Assembly: GCA_964477265.1 (NCBI GenBank) | Contig: CAYZDJ010000002.1 | Span: 124,001 to 188,000, forward strand | Reading direction: 5' to 3' | DNA length: 64,000 bases | Origin: CAIVPM01 sp964477265 | GTDB lineage: Bacteria; Bacteroidota; Bacteroidia; Chitinophagales; Chitinophagaceae | Shown here: positions 17,577-24,893 of the stretch, in pieces | Numbering within the stretch: position 1 is the first letter of the stretch | How the letters are laid out: each line of letters starts with the position of its first letter | The notes under the pieces: model-generated | What the model was told of the DNA's origin: nothing | Database searches by the model: none | The model's input: the letters and a program-made list of their open reading frames with translations, nothing else | Translations under genes and position numbers: made by a program

Positions 17577-17933
17577 CTATTGATGATATACTCTTGAAGC
17601 AATAATTTTTCCATTCCCAATCTCAAGCACTTCGCCTATTTGCATATCAGGTTCATTTGAGGTTTGGCGTATGTATTCCATAAAAACCATTGCATCGTTG
17701 GCAACAATATTCAGTATTTTATAATGCAGATTGGGCAGCCTTTCAAAAGCATCCTGCCACCAGTTATGCAATGCTTGTTTTCCTTTAATTAATCCATTGG
17801 TTTCAGGTTGTCTTATCTTCAGCTTAGGGCTGTAATGCTCTGCATTATTATCATACAAGCTTAACAGATTTTCTAAATGATGCTCGTTAAAGGCAGCAAA
17901 CCATTTTAGGGCAAGGGTGTGGTTGGGGTGCAT
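17577..17933 (-). CDS. SnoaL-like (NTF2-fold) protein
   Basis: Small cytosolic protein of 118 aa with the NTF2/SnoaL cone fold, a scaffold used both by enzymes and by non-catalytic ligand binders. It shows the usual opening helix with W-F-A-A-F-N-E-H (about 11-18), then L-S-L-Y-D-N-N-A-E-H-Y-S-P (about 24-36), G-K-Q-A-L-H-N-W-W (about 51-59) and the closing strand E-V-L-E-I-G-N-G-K-I. It converges on the YkuD_2 gene with 12 bases between the stops. The substrate is not predictable. Confidence 0.75.
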   Translation of the reverse strand: MHPNHTLALKWFAAFNEHHLENLLSLYDNNAEHYSPKLKIRQPETNGLIKGKQALHNWWQDAFERLPNLHYKILNIVANDAMVFMEYIRQTSNEPDMQIGEVLEIGNGKIIASRVYHQ

Positions 17934-17975
17934 AGATAATAATTTATGTAAAAGAAGTTGGTTAACATTTTTTCA

Positions 17976-18072
17976 ACCGCAAAGACGCAAGAGTTTTCGC
18001 AAAGAAAAACACAAAAATTTGGTTGAATCCTTTGTTATCTCTGCGTTGTATTTTCTTCGTGTCCTTTGCGGT
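17976..18072. repeat. Palindromic interspersed repeat (ACCGCAAAG...TTTGCGGT)
   Basis: Begins ACCGCAAAGACGCAAG and ends CGTGTCCTTTGCGGT, with internal inverted words such as CACAAAAATTTGG. It is noncoding and has the form of an interspersed hairpin repeat. A decayed relative lies at about 55806-55895. Confidence 0.55.
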
Positions 18073-18194
18073 AAAATTTATAATAAACTGATTTTGAATA
18101 GACCAAATTTTAAACAACTTCAAAGTAAAGTTTAATATTGCGATCGGAAGATATAATCTAAATCGTATAATTATTTTACTTTAATCAGTTTGCA

Positions 18195-19079
18195 ATGGAA
18201 ATTCCTAAATTTTATGAAACTTTTATTCCTATTCTACGAGTTCTTCAATCTGGTGTAGTTTTTAAAACAAGAGATTTGATAGAAGAAGTAAAAGGAAAAT
18301 TTTATAGTGAACTTACAGATGAACAACTAAAGATTGTTACAAAGTCTGGTGACTTATTAATTGACAATAGGATTGCCTAGGGAAAATCGTATTTAAAAAA
18401 AGGTGGTTATATAGAATTTCCTGAACGTGGGAAAGTTCGTATAACAGAAAAAGGAAAAAATCATAAAGATGAAATTTATTTAAAGGACTTGGAAAATGAA
18501 ACTTCAATTTTTGATTTCTATAAAAAAGAGAATAGCATCAATGAGGGCAAAAATGTTTCTGAAAATATTTCTACTTCATCTCCACAAGATTTAATTGATG
18601 AGGGATTTGAAAAAATTGAAAATGATGTTAAGGAAGAACTGCTAAATAAATTGAAAAGTATTGATCCATATTTTTTTGAAAAAGTAGTATTAAAATTATT
18701 AAAAAGAATGGGTTATGGCGAATTCATTGAAACATCAAAATCTAATGATGGTGGAATTGATGGTATAATAAATGAGGATAAATTAGGTTTAGACAAAATT
18801 TATATTCAAGCCAAAAGATTTTCTGAAGGAAAGGTTAGAGAGAAAGATATTAGGAATTTTATAGGTGCAATGAGCGGTGATACAAACAAAGGCGTTTTTG
18901 TTACTACTTCAAAATTTGATGAAAAAGCATTAGATAAGGCAAGATCGGCTCATCATAAAATAATTTGCATAGATGGGAATAAGTTAATAACTCTTATGCA
19001 CGAATTCAATGTTGGAATTCAAATCAAAACCATTTATGAAATTAAACAGATTGACGAAGACTTTTTTAATGAACAATAA
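18195..19079 (+). pseudogene. mrr: Mrr-type restriction endonuclease interrupted by an amber codon
   Basis: Reading through one TAG at 18378-18380 gives a 294-residue Mrr protein, a type IV endonuclease that cuts modified foreign DNA. The N-terminal winged-helix Mrr_N domain spans about 1-95 and continues in the same frame on both sides of the stop. The stop falls before G-K-S-Y-L-K-K-G-G, where the family normally has Trp, so a single TGG-to-TAG change explains it. The catalytic PD-(D/E)xK domain is intact: F-E-K-V-V-L-K-L-L-K-R-M-G-Y-G, then D-G-G-I-D-G (about 185-190) and Q-A-K-R (about 208-211). No frameshift is present. An internal TTG at 18489 could still give the nuclease domain alone. 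Confidence 0.85.
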
Positions 19080-19154
19080 TGAAACTGTCACATAAAGCAT
19101 CTATTCATTAATTTTTTCATTTTTTCTGTAAATTTGATTTCTAAATGTTTTAAA

Positions 19155-19388
19155 ATGATAAGTTCAGAAATAAAGCAACATATTCATAAATTAATTGACA
19201 ATGCTGACGATAATCAATTAGACGCTGTTCTTGAAGTTTTAGAACCTTCATCACCCCATTATACAGTTGCAGAGATTAACTCTTTTTATAAACGAGTTGA
19301 AATGCTTGATAACACAATCAATACAGGGTATTCTATAGAGCAATCCCACTCAATTATAAGAAATAAAACTAAACATAGTGGGTTATAA
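19155..19388 (+). CDS. Antitoxin-like partner of a RelE/ParE toxin (pair 1)
   Basis: 77-aa acidic, helical protein starting M-I-S-S-E-I-K-Q-H-I-H-K-L-I. The ATG at 19155 is preferred to an upstream in-frame TTG. Its 3' end overlaps the toxin gene by 11 bases, the usual antitoxin-first layout with translational coupling. The C-terminal part (Y-S-I-E-Q-S-H-S-I-I-R-N) matches the equivalent A-E-S-V-N-L-I-R-N of the second pair at 61716, supporting common descent. No DNA-binding motif is obvious. Confidence 0.7.
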   Translation: MISSEIKQHIHKLIDNADDNQLDAVLEVLEPSSPHYTVAEINSFYKRVEMLDNTINTGYSIEQSHSIIRNKTKHSGL

Positions 19389-19680
19389 ATCATTTTTCAG
19401 CTACAGCCACCTTGAAGAATATGAAGCTTACAATTGGTATGAAGAACAAAGGTTGGGGCTTGCTGATGAGTTTTTAAATGAACTGGAAACTGCTTATTAT
19501 AAAATTGCTGAAACCCCACAACACTATAGTTTTATTGATGAACGAAAAATACTTCGAGATTATCTTTTACCTCGTTTTCCTTTCCTGATTGTATATAGAA
19601 TAAAAGATACAAACATTGATATCATTGCGATACATCACGCTAAAAAACATCCATCAAAAAAATACGGCATTAACAAATAA
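19378..19680 (+). CDS. RelE/ParE superfamily toxin (pair 1)
   Basis: 100-aa toxin of the type II RelE/ParE fold; such proteins cut ribosome-bound mRNA or poison gyrase. It is recognised by A-Y-N-W-Y-E-E-Q-R-L-G-L-A-D-E-F-L (about 17-33), H-Y-S-F-I-D-E-R (about 50-57), the strand F-L-I-V-Y-R-I, and A-I-H-H-A-K-K-H-P near the end. The start is GTG at 19378 inside the antitoxin gene, with no better ATG in frame. It shares many positions with the toxin at 61946-62251. It sits directly behind the broken mrr gene, so this is a small defence or addiction patch. Confidence 0.82.
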   Translation: MGYKSFFSYSHLEEYEAYNWYEEQRLGLADEFLNELETAYYKIAETPQHYSFIDERKILRDYLLPRFPFLIVYRIKDTNIDIIAIHHAKKHPSKKYGINK

Positions 19681-19692
19681 TTTCTATGTTTC

Positions 19693-20796
19693 TCAAAACA
19701 ATTTTCCCTGCCCACCAGGCACACAAAACCTTGTGGTGTCAAGGTTCCAGCGTTCAGCATTAAGACCATACAGCTTGTTGTATTTAACAAACTGCTGCCT
19801 AACCAAATCACCAATTGGTCCTTCGCCACGCATACGCACACCATACCTGCTGTCATTTACCTGCCCACCGTGTCCAGTTTCTATTAAGTGCCAAACCTTG
19901 TCTGCCCTGTCGCTAAAGTTTTTGTACAGCCAATCGTGAAACATAATTTTTATGGCACCGTTTAACCTTATAAAAGTGTAGGCACTGAACACAGCACCAT
20001 TTTCGCTTGCAGCTTTCATAATGCGTTGCATTTCGTGTTCATTCAACCCTGGTATCATTGGCCCAAGCATTACACCCATTCGCACACCAAGCTTGCTTAG
20101 CTCTTCAATAATCTTTAAACGCTGTGTGGCTGTTGTGGTTCTGGGTTCCATCACCCTTCTCAAATCTTCGTTAAACGATGTTATGCTTACCAGAATACTG
20201 ATGAGGTTTTTGCCTGCCATTTCTTGCAGCAAATCCTTATCACGCAGCATTCCTGCATTTTTTGTAATCATACCCACAGGCTGATTAAATTCATTGCACA
20301 CTTCAAGCAAACCACGTGTAAGCTTAAACTTTTTCTCGCAGGGCTGGTAGCAATCTGTGTTGCCACTAAGGCTTATTGGCACACACTGCCATTTGGAATT
20401 CATCAAAAACTTTCGCAGCAACTGTGGTGCATTTTTCTTTACAATAATTTTGCGTTCAAAATCAAGCCCAGCACTGTAACCCCAATATTCGTGGGCGTTG
20501 CGTGCATAGCAATAAATGCAGCCGTGCTCGCAACCCTGGTAAGGATTCATACTGTACCACATTCCTACATCTGGGCTATCAACCTTATTGACTATGCTTT
20601 TTGCATCATCTTCAAGGTAAACAGTTGCAGGATTTTCTTCAGTCCAGTCATCAATGCTTTCTATTTGTTCTTTTATTCTTTGATTTTTTAAAAAACGATT
20701 GGGTGTGTTTATTTGACTACCTCTTCCTTTTAAATAATCATCAGCTTGCTGTGTAGGCTTGGGTTTAGCGTTAGGATTGTCATCAATATTTTTCAT
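19693..20796 (-). CDS. PA0069 family radical SAM protein
   Basis: 367-aa radical SAM enzyme of the PA0069/Rv2578c group, distantly related to spore photoproduct lyase; its substrate is not established. The [4Fe-4S] motif is C-x3-C-x2-C at Cys89, Cys93 and Cys96 within G-C-E-H-G-C-I-Y-C-Y-A-R. Other hallmarks are L-S-G-N-T-D-C-Y-Q-P-C-E (about 152-163), S-I-T-S-F-N-E-D-L-R-R-V-M-E-P-R (about 206-221), G-V-M-L-G-P-M-I-P-G-L-N (about 242-253) and the C-terminal R-Y-G-V-R-M-R-G-E-G. It may be the first gene of a unit on this strand or follow the 2H phosphoesterase; a palindromic repeat separates them. Confidence 0.9.
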   Translation of the reverse strand: MKNIDDNPNAKPKPTQQADDYLKGRGSQINTPNRFLKNQRIKEQIESIDDWTEENPATVYLEDDAKSIVNKVDSPDVGMWYSMNPYQGCEHGCIYCYARNAHEYWGYSAGLDFERKIIVKKNAPQLLRKFLMNSKWQCVPISLSGNTDCYQPCEKKFKLTRGLLEVCNEFNQPVGMITKNAGMLRDKDLLQEMAGKNLISILVSITSFNEDLRRVMEPRTTTATQRLKIIEELSKLGVRMGVMLGPMIPGLNEHEMQRIMKAASENGAVFSAYTFIRLNGAIKIMFHDWLYKNFSDRADKVWHLIETGHGGQVNDSRYGVRMRGEGPIGDLVRQQFVKYNKLYGLNAERWNLDTTRFCVPGGQGKLF

Positions 20797-20813
20797 TTTG
20801 TAATTTTTTATTT

Positions 20814-20870
20814 GCCACAGATAACACAGATTTTCACTAACTATTTGTGTTCATTCGTGGCATCTGTGGC
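20814..20870. repeat. Palindromic repeat GCCACAGAT...ATCTGTGGC
   Basis: GCCACAGAT at 20814-20822 and ATCTGTGGC at 20862-20870 form a hairpin, with ACACAGATTTTCAC inside. It lies between the radical SAM and phosphoesterase genes. A related word is found at 21511-21580. Confidence 0.55.
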
Positions 20871-20873
20871 TAT

Positions 20874-21455
20874 TTAAAATAAACTCACTTGTTCCACCAC
20901 CATTTCCTTCTTTCCAAGCAACTCAAATGTTGCAGCAACTGTGTAATGCTTTTGTTCAATATTTCTTTTTAATAGCAAAATATTATTCACCATAAAGCTT
21001 GCATTAAAATGCGTGTTACTCAATTCCAGCCAGCCTTTTTCATACTGCCAGGGTAAAAGTTTTCTGGCAATGGTTAAGTGTGGCGTGGTTATAAAATGAG
21101 GTTTATGTTCCTTATCGAATTTTAAAAAAGCCTGTGCTGGTTTTAGTGATTTTACAAGGTCAATAATGTTATTTTTTGTTTCCACATTTATATAAATAGT
21201 ATGCGTGGGAAAGCTACCAAAATCGTTGAGGGAAACCATAAAAGACGAATGTTTATTAACCAGTAATCCAAGCTTGCGAACAATATTTTTTTCATTCATT
21301 CCATATTGCATAAACCTGAGCAAAGTGAGGTGTGGTTTGCTGTGCAGGGCTTGTGGGCATTTGTATTTTTCTGCAAAAGATTTCTTTATTGCATTCACTT
21401 TTTCTTTTACATCATTGCAGGGTTGAATGATTAATAAGTAGTCGTTAACAAGCAT
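20874..21455 (-). CDS. 2'-5' RNA ligase family 2H phosphoesterase
   Basis: 193-aa cytosolic protein of the 2H phosphoesterase (LigT) superfamily. Members ligate or hydrolyse 2',5'- or cyclic phosphate bonds in RNA or nucleotides. Both catalytic H-x-T motifs are present: P-H-L-T-L (His42, Thr44) and P-H-L-T-I (His126, Thr128), symmetrically placed as expected. The N-terminus Y-L-L-I-I-Q-P is a normal first strand. The length is typical. It ends three bases past a palindromic repeat and is read towards the radical SAM gene, so co-transcription is possible; no functional link is known to me. Confidence 0.87.
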   Translation of the reverse strand: MLVNDYLLIIQPCNDVKEKVNAIKKSFAEKYKCPQALHSKPHLTLLRFMQYGMNEKNIVRKLGLLVNKHSSFMVSLNDFGSFPTHTIYINVETKNNIIDLVKSLKPAQAFLKFDKEHKPHFITTPHLTIARKLLPWQYEKGWLELSNTHFNASFMVNNILLLKRNIEQKHYTVAATFELLGKKEMVVEQVSLF

Positions 21456-21510
21456 ATTGTCTAATTATTTAGTAGTAACTAAAAATCTATGATGGGATAA
21501 AACAAATGAA

Positions 21511-21580
21511 ATTGGAACACGGATGACACAGATTTTATATCATAATCTATCCGTTAAATCCTTTAAATCTGTGTTCAATC
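21511..21580. repeat. Imperfect inverted repeat with ACACAGATTT words
   Basis: GGAACACGGATGACACAGATT at left is mirrored by TTAAATCTGTGTTC at right around a short AT-rich centre with TCCGTTAAATCC. It is noncoding, between two minus-strand genes, and is related in words to the repeat at 20814-20870. Confidence 0.45.
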
Positions 21581-21625
21581 ATTCGCTTAAATCAAAAGCA
21601 TATTGTAAATCATTACCATTTTTTA

Positions 21626-21967
21626 TCAAAAATTTATTCTGTTAACCAATTGTTCTTTACCTGTATTAGTTTGCTTATACAAACACATTGCACCTATCAA
21701 ACATTCTTTTATACTGGCAACCTTCAATGTTTGCATAGACTTCATACTAAAAGACTGCTGCCATTGTTTCATTAGTTTTAACACAAGTTGTTGTGTACCT
21801 AAAAAACTGCCATCACTTTGAATACATAAATTACTTAAGTGCCTGCACAATAGGTCTTCTGTTTCTTCTGTTGTTGTAAAACCTGCAACAATTATGGGTT
21901 CTCGCTCTTTGCCACATTCAATGGTTATTTTATAATTAGGCATAGCATTAAAATTTGACACATTCAT
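21626..21967 (-). CDS. Hypothetical protein
   Basis: 113-aa protein that I do not recognise. It starts M-N-V-S-N-F-N-A-M-P-N-Y-K-I-T-I-E; the internal methionine at 21943 could be the true start, giving 105 aa. There is no signal peptide or membrane segment. A beta-rich opening (Y-K-I-T-I-E-C-G, I-I-V-A-G-F) is followed by a helical rest with four cysteines. It is divergent from umuD with 81 bases between, so the two could share an SOS-type control region. No operator could be picked out there. Confidence 0.55.
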   Translation of the reverse strand: MNVSNFNAMPNYKITIECGKEREPIIVAGFTTTEETEDLLCRHLSNLCIQSDGSFLGTQQLVLKLMKQWQQSFSMKSMQTLKVASIKECLIGAMCLYKQTNTGKEQLVNRINF

Positions 21968-22048
21968 AAAACTAAATTTTGTAGTGTAAAAATACTAATT
22001 AATTTAGCATAACGAAATTTATTTTTTCACCCTTTTATTTTTTTATTC

Positions 22049-22534
22049 ATGAATGAAAAGTTTATATCAAGAAGTGCTTATACAGGAACAAAAAACTTTG
22101 TTCAGCAAAACGTGCAAACTGCTAATGCCACAGGTTTTGGGGCAGCAGCAGATGATTTTATGGAACGTGGGATTGACCTTAATGAATGTTTAGTAATGAA
22201 CAAGCCTGCCACTTATTTTTTCAGGATGAACAGTGATGCAATGGAAGATGCCAGCATTTTTTCTGGTGATGTTTTGATTGTAGACAGAAGCCTGAAAGCC
22301 GCCAATGGAAAAATTATTGTAGCTGCCATTAATGGCGAATTGTTGGTACGCCGTTTTGAACAAGGCTTTAACAAAGCCACGCTGATTGCTGAAAATAGAA
22401 GGCACAGCAATATCACTATTGAAGAATTTACACAGTTTAAATGCTGGGGTGTTGTTACTTGTGTGGTGCATATAATTGATAAGGGTTTGATTAATTTTAA
22501 TAAGAGTAAAGATGCAAACCCAGTCAGTGGCTGA
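22049..22534 (+). CDS. umuD: UmuD-like S24 protein lacking the Ser/Lys dyad
   Basis: 161-aa UmuD homologue, the accessory subunit of the error-prone polymerase V. The fold is clear: the cleavage-site region A-T-G-F-G-A-A-A-D-D-F (about 27-37), R-G-I-D-L-N-E-C-L-V, A-T-Y-F-F-R-M, then G-D-V-L-I-V-D-R-S-L (73-82) and A-A-I-N-G-E-L-L-V-R-R. However, the catalytic serine of G-D-S-M is Ala64 (S-D-A-M; codon GCA), and the general-base lysine of V-K-K/V-K-R is Arg101 (V-R-R). Self-cleavage should therefore fail. The last six residues and the stop are encoded by a REP hairpin. A polymerase gene, umuC, follows after a transposase insertion. Confidence 0.87.
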   Translation: MNEKFISRSAYTGTKNFVQQNVQTANATGFGAAADDFMERGIDLNECLVMNKPATYFFRMNSDAMEDASIFSGDVLIVDRSLKAANGKIIVAAINGELLVRRFEQGFNKATLIAENRRHSNITIEEFTQFKCWGVVTCVVHIIDKGLINFNKSKDANPVSG

Positions 22535-22552
22535 AAGCCCTGACTGCGGTTG
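22515..22552 (+). repeat. REP hairpin A (overlaps umuD stop)
   Basis: CAAACCCAGTCAG, then T-GGC-TGAAA-GCC, then CTGACTGCGGTTG. It forms a two-part stem and is identical at 36 of 38 positions to the hairpin at 23375-23412. The umuD TGA at 22532-22534 lies inside its loop. Confidence 0.85.
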
Positions 22553-22640
22553 TTGAGCGTATTACAAACATCAAGCCACCCTACAAACAAACCTTTTAAC
22601 CGTTACTGAGGCTCTTAAAAAAGGATATTAAATATTCTTA

Positions 22641-22690
22641 CAAACCTTAACCAACCACTGACGAGGCTTTTAGCCATCGTCAGGGTTTAC
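22641..22690 (+). repeat. REP hairpin B upstream of the RAYT gene
   Basis: CTGACGA-GGC-TTTTA-GCC-A-TCGTCAG (22658-22683), flanked by AACC on the left and GGTTT on the right. It has the same architecture as hairpins A and C with a different outer stem. Confidence 0.8.
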
Positions 22691-22730
22691 GTAGTTTCCA
22701 CTTAATTTTAATTTACTTAAATCAACACTT

Positions 22731-23327
22731 ATGATGATTACACAACCATTAACAGAAGGTTCCTACTTTCATATTTACAACAGAGGTATTAATAGTGAAG
22801 ATATTTTTAAAGAGCATAAAAACTATTATTACTTTTTAAAGCAGTATTCAGAATACTGCTCTGCTGTTTTTGAAACATTGGCTTATGCTTTATTAAAGAA
22901 TCATTTTCATTTAGTAGTGTATGTAAAAGAAAATGTTGTTGTAAAAAAATATTCAGGCGATGGCACTATGCAATTAAATGCATCAAGGCAATTAGGGCAT
23001 TTCTTTAATTCGTATGCTCAATCTATAAATAAAGCTTACAAGAGAACAGGTGGTTTATTTGAATCGCCATTTGAAAGAAAGCAAATTGATAATGCAAATT
23101 ACTTAACTGCAATGATTTTGTATTGCCACTTTAATCCACAACTGCACGGGTTTGTAGATGATTTCAAAGACTGGGAATTCACTTCTTACCAATCCATTTT
23201 AGATGGCAATAATAATTTAGTTTCTTCTCAAAAAGTAATTGACTGGTTTGGCAACAAAAGTGCTTATGAAAAGGCACATGTGGAAAGATATAATGATGAG
23301 TTGACAAAGAATTTGAAGTTGGAATGA
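22731..23327 (+). CDS. REP-associated tyrosine transposase (RAYT, IS200-like Y1)
   Basis: 198-aa HUH nuclease of the IS200-like Y1 family in its REP-associated form, which nicks single-stranded REP hairpins. The H-x-H motif is N-H-F-H-L-V-V (His58, His60), preceded by the family opening Y-F-H-I-Y-N-R-G (about 12-19). The candidate nucleophile is Tyr131 in Y-C-H-F-N-P, and G-G-L-F-E-S-P-F-E-R-K (about 107-117) is also typical. It is surrounded on both sides by REP hairpins with the same core, so this is a complete REP/RAYT locus. It separates umuD from umuC. The gene looks intact. Confidence 0.9.
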   Translation: MMITQPLTEGSYFHIYNRGINSEDIFKEHKNYYYFLKQYSEYCSAVFETLAYALLKNHFHLVVYVKENVVVKKYSGDGTMQLNASRQLGHFFNSYAQSINKAYKRTGGLFESPFERKQIDNANYLTAMILYCHFNPQLHGFVDDFKDWEFTSYQSILDGNNNLVSSQKVIDWFGNKSAYEKAHVERYNDELTKNLKLE

Positions 23328-23374
23328 AATTTATTAAACACGCAGTCGTTGGCTGCAAACCCAGTTAGTAGTCG

Positions 23375-23412
23375 CAAACCCAGTCAGTGGCTGAAAGCCC
23401 TGACTGGGTTTG
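23375..23412 (+). repeat. REP hairpin C downstream of the RAYT gene
   Basis: CAAACCCAGTCAG and CTGACTGGGTTTG make a perfect 13-bp outer stem around GGC-TGAAA-GCC. It is the best-conserved copy. A partial unit precedes it at about 23341-23372. Confidence 0.9.
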
Positions 23413-23433
23413 TAAGAAATATCTTAAATCTCG

Positions 23434-23554
23434 ACCAACCACTGGTAAGGCTAAAGCCGTTATTAAGGTTTATGAACCTTAGTCGCAATTGTTGATAATT
23501 TGATAAACCTCTAACTAACCGCTGACGAGGCATAAAGTCATAGTCAGGGTTTTA
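23434..23554 (+). repeat. REP hairpins D (degenerate) and E before umuC
   Basis: D centres on GGC-TAAA-GCC (23449-23458) with decayed outer arms. E is CTGACGA-GGC-ATAAA-GTC-A-TAGTCAG at 23522-23547, ending 22 bases before the umuC ATG. Both keep the AACC...GGTTT flanks. Confidence 0.7.
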
Positions 23555-23568
23555 TCTTAAAATAAAAA

Positions 23569-24849
23569 ATGGTAGCCATTGTAGATTGTAACAGTTTTTA
23601 CTGTTCTTGCGAAAGGCTTTTCAGGCCTGCGTTAGAACATAAGCCAGTTGTTGTGTTGAGTAACAATGATGGTTGCATTATTTCTCGTAGTGATGAGGCA
23701 AAAGCATTAGGTGTTGGTATGGCTGGCCCTTACTTTAAGGCAAAGCCTATTATTGAAAAGCACAATGTGGAAGTATTTTCATCGAACTATAATTTGTATG
23801 GCGATTTAAGCTGGCGTGTAATGGAAACCTTACGCATAATGTTTGGCAAGGAAAAAGTGGAAGTATATAGCGTTGATGAATGTTTCATTAATTTAGATGC
23901 TGTGCCTTTGCATCAAATAAATGAAACAGCCACACAGATAAAAGAAACAGTAGAGCAATGGACAGGCATTAAGGTTTCTGTAGGGATAGGTGAAACAAAA
24001 GTGTTGGCAAAATTGGCTAACCGTTTAGCCAAAAAAAACAAGGATACAACAAACTGTGTTATGGTAATTGGAAATAACGAACAACGCATTAAAGCACTAA
24101 AGCAAACTAAGATAGATGCTGTGTGGGGTGTGGGTTTTAGCTACGCAGAAAAACTAAAAAAGTATAATATTAACACAGCCTACGATTTAAGCACAAAAGA
24201 TATTTTTTGGGCAAAAAAAAATTTAGGGGGTGTGGTGGGCATAAGACTTTTGCAGGAATTGAAAGGCACATCATCTATGGAAATGAAAGATGAATTGATA
24301 GAGAAAAAGATGATTATGACCACAAGGATGTTTGGCAACCCAGTAAACGATTTAAAAAGCATTAGGGAAGCAGTGGCAACTTACACTGCAAGGGCAACGG
24401 AAAAACTGCGAAGACAAAAAGGTGCAGCTAAAACCATCAGTGTGTTTTTGGTGGCGAAGGATGAAAACCATAATGCAAGCTTTAGCAGGGGTGTAAACAT
24501 CCATACATATACAACATTATCCATTGCAACATCAATGACTCAAGAACTTATAACGCCTGCCTTGCAAATGGCAGAAAGGTTATTTACCGAAGGAACCATT
24601 TATAAAAAAGCAGGTGTAATGCTTAGTGATATTGTAAAGGATACATCTATACAAGCCAATTTGTTTGTGCCTGAAACAAAAAATAAAATGAGGCTTTTGA
24701 TGGACACCGTTGATAACATCAACTTCAGCCAAAGAGATGACGTGTTAAAGTTTGCAGCAAGTGGCACTAAACGCAATTGGAAAATGCAGCAAAATTTTCA
24801 TAGCCCCAAATACACCAGCAGATGGAGTGAATTGTGTGAGGTGAAGTAA
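23569..24849 (+). CDS. umuC: Y-family DNA polymerase UmuC
   Basis: Catalytic subunit of translesion polymerase V, 426 aa. The catalytic acids are intact: Asp6 in A-I-V-D-C-N, and Asp103 and Glu104 in Y-S-V-D-E-C-F. The steric and nucleotide motifs S-N-N-D-G-C-I-I-S-R-S (about 31-41) and the D-L-S-W-R-V-M segment (about 79-85) are present. The thumb has G-I-G-E-T-K-V-L-A-K-L-A-N, and the little-finger domain and C-terminal tail are full length. REP hairpin E sits just upstream. Expression with umuD now requires read-through of about 1 kb of REP/RAYT DNA, or a separate promoter. Confidence 0.95.
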   Translation: MVAIVDCNSFYCSCERLFRPALEHKPVVVLSNNDGCIISRSDEAKALGVGMAGPYFKAKPIIEKHNVEVFSSNYNLYGDLSWRVMETLRIMFGKEKVEVYSVDECFINLDAVPLHQINETATQIKETVEQWTGIKVSVGIGETKVLAKLANRLAKKNKDTTNCVMVIGNNEQRIKALKQTKIDAVWGVGFSYAEKLKKYNINTAYDLSTKDIFWAKKNLGGVVGIRLLQELKGTSSMEMKDELIEKKMIMTTRMFGNPVNDLKSIREAVATYTARATEKLRRQKGAAKTISVFLVAKDENHNASFSRGVNIHTYTTLSIATSMTQELITPALQMAERLFTEGTIYKKAGVMLSDIVKDTSIQANLFVPETKNKMRLLMDTVDNINFSQRDDVLKFAASGTKRNWKMQQNFHSPKYTSRWSELCEVK

Positions 24850-24856
24850 TATTTTT

Positions 24857-24893
24857 AAGTAAACGATACGGCTTTATTCAAGCCTATTTACTT
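24857..24893. terminator. Possible bidirectional terminator between umuC and the 517-aa gene
   Basis: AAGTAAA...GGCTT/AAGCC...TTTACTT nested inverted repeats between two convergent genes. It overlaps the stop of the minus-strand gene. The stem is interrupted and the T-tract weak. Confidence 0.4.

Noticed and set aside
18195..19079. Two separate genes of 61 and 196 codons
   Set aside because: The frame is continuous across the TAG and both sides belong to one Mrr protein, so a single interrupted gene is the simpler reading.
20224..20691. Plus-strand frame of 155 codons opposite the radical SAM gene
   Set aside because: The minus-strand protein has the C-x3-C-x2-C cluster and other family motifs; this frame has none.
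22515..23554. A CRISPR array
   Set aside because: The repeated hairpins are irregularly spaced, vary in sequence, flank a RAYT gene and show no uniform spacers, so they are REPs.
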